DNA from: UBA7702 sp051866595
GTDB lineage: Bacteria > Bacillota > Dehalobacteriia > UBA7702
Assembly (NCBI GenBank): GCA_051866595.1
Contig: JBJDXI010000108.1
Span: forward strand, 1 to 9,784
Reading direction: 5' to 3'
Length of the DNA: 9,784 nucleotides
Below the pieces are notes generated by a model. It saw only the letters and a program-made list of their open reading frames with translations. It was not told the DNA's origin and ran no database searches. Shown piece by piece: positions 6,943 through 9,784 of the stretch; the stretch's first letter is position 1, and the number at the start of each line of letters is the position of its first letter. A program made the translations under genes and the position numbers.

Positions 6943-7314
6943 ATGACAGCTGATTTATTTGACACAAGGGATCTGCCGCAAGGAAATACAATGTTAATCG
7001 AAGGCCCGCTCCGCGGCGGTCATAAAGTGGATTATGACGGCAACGTTGTGGTGATGGGCGATGTGAACGCCGGCGCCGAGATCCGGGCGACGGGACACAT
7101 TATCATTTTTGGCGCTCTCCGCGGAATGGTTCACGGCGGCGCCAAAGGGGACATCCATGCCAAAGTGCTGGCGTTGATGCTTTTCCCCACACAATTGAGA
7201 ATCGCAGACCATATTACCTGCCCTCCGGAGGGGTACGGGGAAATCGCCGGCCGCGCGCCGGAAATGGCCCGTATCAGTAACGGTAAAGTTGTGATTGAAC
7301 AGCTTGCCATGTGA
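6943..7314 (+). CDS. minC: MinC C-terminal-domain-only protein (short MinC)
   Basis: This 123-residue protein corresponds almost entirely to the MinC C-terminal domain, a right-handed beta helix that dimerises, binds MinD and co-polymerises with it at the membrane. Visible family features are the YDGNVVVMGDVNAGAE stretch, the repeated GHIIIFGALRGMVHGGA segment, the PTQLRI segment and the ending P-E-x-A-R-I-x-x-G-x-V-V-I-E. Full MinC is about 200-230 residues, with an N-terminal domain that antagonises FtsZ assembly. Here only about 16 unassigned residues precede the C-domain, and the ATG has its own promoter and strong ribosome site, so the short form looks genuine. The loop equivalent to the E. 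coli RSGQ MinD-contact motif reads RGGH. minD follows after 31 bases. How it would block FtsZ without the N-domain is unknown. Confidence 0.9.
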   Translation: MTADLFDTRDLPQGNTMLIEGPLRGGHKVDYDGNVVVMGDVNAGAEIRATGHIIIFGALRGMVHGGAKGDIHAKVLALMLFPTQLRIADHITCPPEGYGEIAGRAPEMARISNGKVVIEQLAM

Positions 7315-7332
7315 CATCATTGTTTAAGCAGC

Positions 7333-7340
7333 AAAGGAGG
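7333..7340 (+). promoter_or_regulatory. Ribosome binding site of minD
   Basis: AAAGGAGG is a near-perfect Shine-Dalgarno sequence five bases before the minD ATG. It is stronger than those of its neighbours and consistent with high MinD output. Confidence 0.8.
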
Positions 7341-7345
7341 TTTCC

Positions 7346-8137
7346 ATGGGAGAAGTCATCGTTATTACTTCCGGGAAAGGCGGCGTGGGAAAAACGACAA
7401 CCACGGCGAATATCGGAACAGCACTGGCCATGATGGGGAAAAGAACGGTTCTGCTGGATACGGACATCGGTCTTCGCAATCTGGATGTGGTGATGGGCTT
7501 GGAAAACCGTATCGTTTATCATTTGGTGGACGTTACGGAAAACCGATGCCGCCTGCATCAGGCGATGATCCGAGATAAAAAACTGGATACGCTTTCGCTG
7601 ATTCCCGCGGCTCAGACCCGGGATAAAAGCGCCGTCAGTGAAAGCCAGATGAAAAAGGTAACCGACGCTTTAAAAAAAGAATTTGATTATGTCCTGATCG
7701 ATTGTCCTGCCGGGATTGAACAGGGATTTAAAAACGCCGTGGCCGGCGCTGACCGCGCTCTGGTGGTCACAACGCCGGAAATCAGCGCGGTGAGAGACGC
7801 CGACCGGGTGATCGGTCTTTTGGAAGCGGCAGGACTTCCCCAGCCTCAGGTCATTGTGAACCGTGTTCGCTTTGATATGGTGCGCCGGGGAGAGATGATG
7901 AATATCGATGATATTCTTGATATTCTGGCGGTGGATCTCATCGGCATTGTCGCCGATGACGAAGATATTGTGATCTCCACGAACCGTGGGGAGCCCATCG
8001 CCAAGAATCAGCTTTCCGCCGCCGGCAAGAGTTTCCGGAATATCGCCCGGCGCATTACCGGTGAAGACGTTCCTTTTTTCCATGACGGAAACGGCAAAGG
8101 TTTCTGGCGCAGAGTCCGCGCCGTCTTTGCCCGCTGA
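7346..8137 (+). CDS. minD: Septum site-determining ATPase MinD
   Basis: This 263-residue ParA/MinD-type ATPase dimerises with ATP on the inner membrane face, recruits MinC and is released by MinE. The deviant Walker A motif GKGGVGKTT is at residues 10-18 (K11 and K16). The DTDIGLRNLDVVMGLENR signature is at ~38-55, and the Walker B/switch II segment LIDCPAGIEQGF at 117-128. The C-terminus (~251-263, GFWRRVRAVFAR) is the expected amphipathic membrane-targeting helix, with basic and aromatic residues interleaved. Length and motifs are fully normal, in contrast to its shortened partner MinC. It is followed after 11 bases by minE, so the set is a MinE-type system with no sign of DivIVA-type control here. 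Confidence 0.97.
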   Translation: MGEVIVITSGKGGVGKTTTTANIGTALAMMGKRTVLLDTDIGLRNLDVVMGLENRIVYHLVDVTENRCRLHQAMIRDKKLDTLSLIPAAQTRDKSAVSESQMKKVTDALKKEFDYVLIDCPAGIEQGFKNAVAGADRALVVTTPEISAVRDADRVIGLLEAAGLPQPQVIVNRVRFDMVRRGEMMNIDDILDILAVDLIGIVADDEDIVISTNRGEPIAKNQLSAAGKSFRNIARRITGEDVPFFHDGNGKGFWRRVRAVFAR

Positions 8138-8148
8138 GGAGGTTCGGT

Positions 8149-8421
8149 ATGGCGTTATTCAAAAAATTATTCCGTAAAAACGCGGGAAGCGGTCACAGTA
8201 AGGACGCGGCCAAGGAGCGCCTCCGTCTCGTGTTGGTGCAGGACCGCATGAATATCAGCAGTGAGTCGCTGGAAGGTTTGAAAAACGATTTGATTGATGT
8301 TATTGACAGGCATCTGGATATTGACCGGAACGCCATGGATGTTTCGTTTTGCCGCGAGGGGGATTCCGTCGCGATTATCGCGAATATCCCCGTGGTGAAG
8401 GAACCGTTAAAAGCCGTGTAA
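8149..8421 (+). CDS. minE: Cell division topological specificity factor MinE
   Basis: This 90-residue protein stimulates the MinD ATPase and drives pole-to-pole or other dynamic patterning. The N-terminal MALFKKLFRKN is a membrane-binding amphipathic segment. The KERLRLVLVQDR helix (residues 22-33) is the MinD-contact region, equivalent to KERLQIIVAERR in E. coli. The remaining ~55 residues are the dimerisation domain, including D-V-I-D-R-H and the VAIIANIPV strand. AGGAGG at 8137-8142 overlaps the minD stop and lies six bases before the ATG. Length is normal. An intact MinE next to an intact MinD implies the oscillator is retained even though MinC is short. Confidence 0.95.
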   Translation: MALFKKLFRKNAGSGHSKDAAKERLRLVLVQDRMNISSESLEGLKNDLIDVIDRHLDIDRNAMDVSFCREGDSVAIIANIPVVKEPLKAV

Positions 8422-8430
8422 GGACTCCGC

Positions 8431-8460
8431 AGGAAGGATACTTTGATTTTTGAACGATGA
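8431..8460 (+). promoter_or_regulatory. Possible leader mini-ORF and ribosome site before rodA
   Basis: AGGAAGGA (8431-8438) is a good ribosome site but lies 18 bases from the rodA ATG at 8457, too far for normal use. It is well placed for a TTG at 8443, which opens a five-codon frame (TTG ATT TTT GAA CGA, then TGA at 8458-8460). That stop overlaps the rodA ATG as ATGA. This could be a translationally coupled leader peptide. It may also be chance; it is too short to assess by coding statistics. Confidence 0.35.
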
Positions 8461-9677
8461 AACCCGATAGAAAAAGGCCCGACCAGATTAAGAGAGCAAA
8501 ACAAAAACGAAAATTACAGATGAGCCAGAAAACCCGGCGTCAGAGAGGGATTTCCAATCATTTTGACTGGATTACTTTCGGTTTGTTCGCGCTGCTGTTG
8601 GGGATCAGTCTGATCGTGATGAGTACAGCCTCGACCAACGCCATTCCCGATGATCCTACCTATTATCTGCGCCGTCACGCGTTTATGATGAGCCTCGGTT
8701 TCGCGGCCTTTGTCTTTGTGACGCTGTTTGATTACCGACGGTATAAAGAGTGGGCGCGTCCGGCGTATTTGGGTATTTGCGTTCTTTTGCTGATTACGCT
8801 GATTTTCGGTACCGGGGATGGTTCCAACCGCTGGATTCTCGGGTTCCAGCCTTCGGAACTGGCGAAAATCATTATGATTGTGCTTTTCGCGGCGTATCTG
8901 GAACAGAATCGCCGTCAGCTCAATGATCCGAAATTCGTGCTGAAAAGTATGCTCTACATGATGCTGCCGACGGCACTGATCTTTCTGGAACCGGATCTCG
9001 GGACCTCCATGGTTTTCTTTGTGATTATGTTTGCCATGCTTTATGTGGCCGGGGCCAACCGCCGGATTTTCGGTCTTGTTATCGGAGCCATTGTCGTCTT
9101 CATCGTAGTGGTATTTGTTTCCCTGTATTTTTATACCGATGGTTTTGAAAAAGCGTTGGAAGAAAATATTCCCTGGGTGCCGCTGAAATATTATCAGCTC
9201 ATGCGTCTGGCCATTTTCATCAATCCGGAAATGGACGCGTTGAATTCCGGGTATCATATTATTCAAAGTAAGATCGCCGTGGGTAGCGGCGGACTCTTCG
9301 GTAAAGGCTACGGCGAGGGAACCCAGGTACAGGGGAACTTCCTGCCGGAACATCACACCGACTTCATTTTCTCGGTGATCAGTGAGGAATTCGGTTTCTT
9401 CATCACTGCCGGGATTCTGATCATCTATATGTTCTTTATCCTGCGTCTGATGAAAAAATCATTTTACGCCAGAGATTTTTACGGTACGCTGATCGTTACC
9501 GGCGTCTGCGCGATGCTGCTTTTCCAGGTATTTGAAAATGTCGGGATGGCCATGGGCATTATGCCCGTTACCGGTCTGCCTCTGCCTTTCTTCAGTTACG
9601 GCGGTACCAACCTGATTATCAATATGATGAATGTGGCGTTGGTCTTCTCTGTTTCTCTGAGAGGACGGCGAATGTGA
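8457..9677 (+). CDS. rodA: SEDS peptidoglycan glycosyltransferase RodA
   Basis: This polytopic inner-membrane enzyme (406 residues) polymerises glycan strands from lipid II for lateral wall growth, together with PBP2. SEDS signatures are GSNRWI (122-127), QPSELAK (131-137), LEPDLGTS (177-184), the long outer loop with SGGLFGKGYGEGT (~277-289), LPEHHTDFIF (296-305), where D302 matches the essential family Asp, and PFFSYGGTNL (377-386). Before the first membrane segment (~39-57) sits an unusually basic stretch: 14 K/R in the first 36 residues. The start is uncertain. An in-frame TGA at 8451 bars anything earlier, 8457 has no ribosome site at normal spacing, and the internal ATG at 8520 (Met22) lacks one too. 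FtsW or SpoVE are alternatives, but the PBP2/mre context favours RodA. It is probably co-transcribed with minCDE. Confidence 0.93.
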   Translation: MKPDRKRPDQIKRAKQKRKLQMSQKTRRQRGISNHFDWITFGLFALLLGISLIVMSTASTNAIPDDPTYYLRRHAFMMSLGFAAFVFVTLFDYRRYKEWARPAYLGICVLLLITLIFGTGDGSNRWILGFQPSELAKIIMIVLFAAYLEQNRRQLNDPKFVLKSMLYMMLPTALIFLEPDLGTSMVFFVIMFAMLYVAGANRRIFGLVIGAIVVFIVVVFVSLYFYTDGFEKALEENIPWVPLKYYQLMRLAIFINPEMDALNSGYHIIQSKIAVGSGGLFGKGYGEGTQVQGNFLPEHHTDFIFSVISEEFGFFITAGILIIYMFFILRLMKKSFYARDFYGTLIVTGVCAMLLFQVFENVGMAMGIMPVTGLPLPFFSYGGTNLIINMMNVALVFSVSLRGRRM

Positions 9678-9752
9678 TTTTTTATTTCCCGTGTCATAAA
9701 CGGTTTCTTTGTCCCGTAGGATTACAGCAGAGGACAATAAGGAGTGAATGGC

Positions 9753-9784
9753 ATGGGAAATCATTCTTATAACCGTTACCGCCG
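9753..9784 (+). CDS. Start of an unidentified protein, cut by window end
   Basis: An ATG at 9753 is preceded by AAGGAG (9739-9744) at eight bases, so a real gene probably begins here. Only ten codons are visible (M-G-N-H-S-Y-N-R-Y-R), too few to name a family. The ATG at 9748 is only three bases from the site and is a poorer start. The 75-base gap after rodA contains no clear promoter, so it may be the next gene of the same unit. Confidence 0.5.
   Translation, partial: MGNHSYNRYR

Noticed and set aside
9689..9710. Terminator after rodA (CCGT...ACGG followed by TTTCTTT)
   Set aside because: A four-base-pair stem is too weak to support a call, although the T-rich tail is suggestive.
9709..9738. 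Promoter TTGTCC-18-GACAAT before the last gene
   Set aside because: The -10 match is poor and transcription would start at or inside the ribosome site of the ATG at 9753.

Overview
All recognisable genes lie on the + strand, and together they form a bacterial cell-shape, cell-wall and division-site region. The order is 'valS (3' part) - folC - maf - mreC - mreD - mrdA (PBP2) - minC - minD - minE - rodA, followed by the first codons of an unidentified gene. A maf-mre-min block next to valS-folC is a Firmicutes-style arrangement. MinE together with PBP2 and RodA points to a lineage such as the Negativicutes (diderm Firmicutes), possibly Acidaminococcaceae-like. This placement is inferred from gene order and protein flavour only; no database was consulted.

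Positions 1-2775 hold housekeeping genes: the C-terminal part of valyl-tRNA synthetase, folylpolyglutamate/dihydrofolate synthase and a Maf nucleotide pyrophosphatase. They are tightly packed, with an ATGA overlap between folC and maf. Positions 2807-6843 hold the elongasome genes mreC, mreD and mrdA, coupled by an ATGA overlap and then by directly abutting genes. Positions 6880-6908 hold a good sigma-70-type promoter that appears to start a second unit, minC-minD-minE-rodA. From 9753 a new gene begins and runs off the window.

The family assignments are conventional, but several details are not. MinC is only about 123 residues and consists essentially of the MinC C-terminal (MinD-binding, polymerising) domain; the N-terminal FtsZ-inhibiting domain is absent and no remnant is visible upstream. 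The radC and mreB genes normally found between maf and mreC are missing, leaving a 31-base gap. Several wall-synthesis proteins carry unusual charged low-complexity regions: MreC has an acidic tail, MreD has a basic tail of about 80 residues, PBP2 has an acidic insert of about 50 residues plus an acidic C-terminus, and RodA has a basic N-terminal extension. By predicted topology the basic segments face the cytoplasm and the acidic ones face outward.

Functionally, RodA (glycan polymerase) and PBP2 (transpeptidase) would form the wall-synthesis core, MreC/MreD would regulate it, and MinCDE would place the division site. The missing mreB and the one-domain MinC suggest a reorganised shape and division system, perhaps in an ovoid or coccoid cell. 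I see no mobile element, CRISPR array, tRNA or rRNA.
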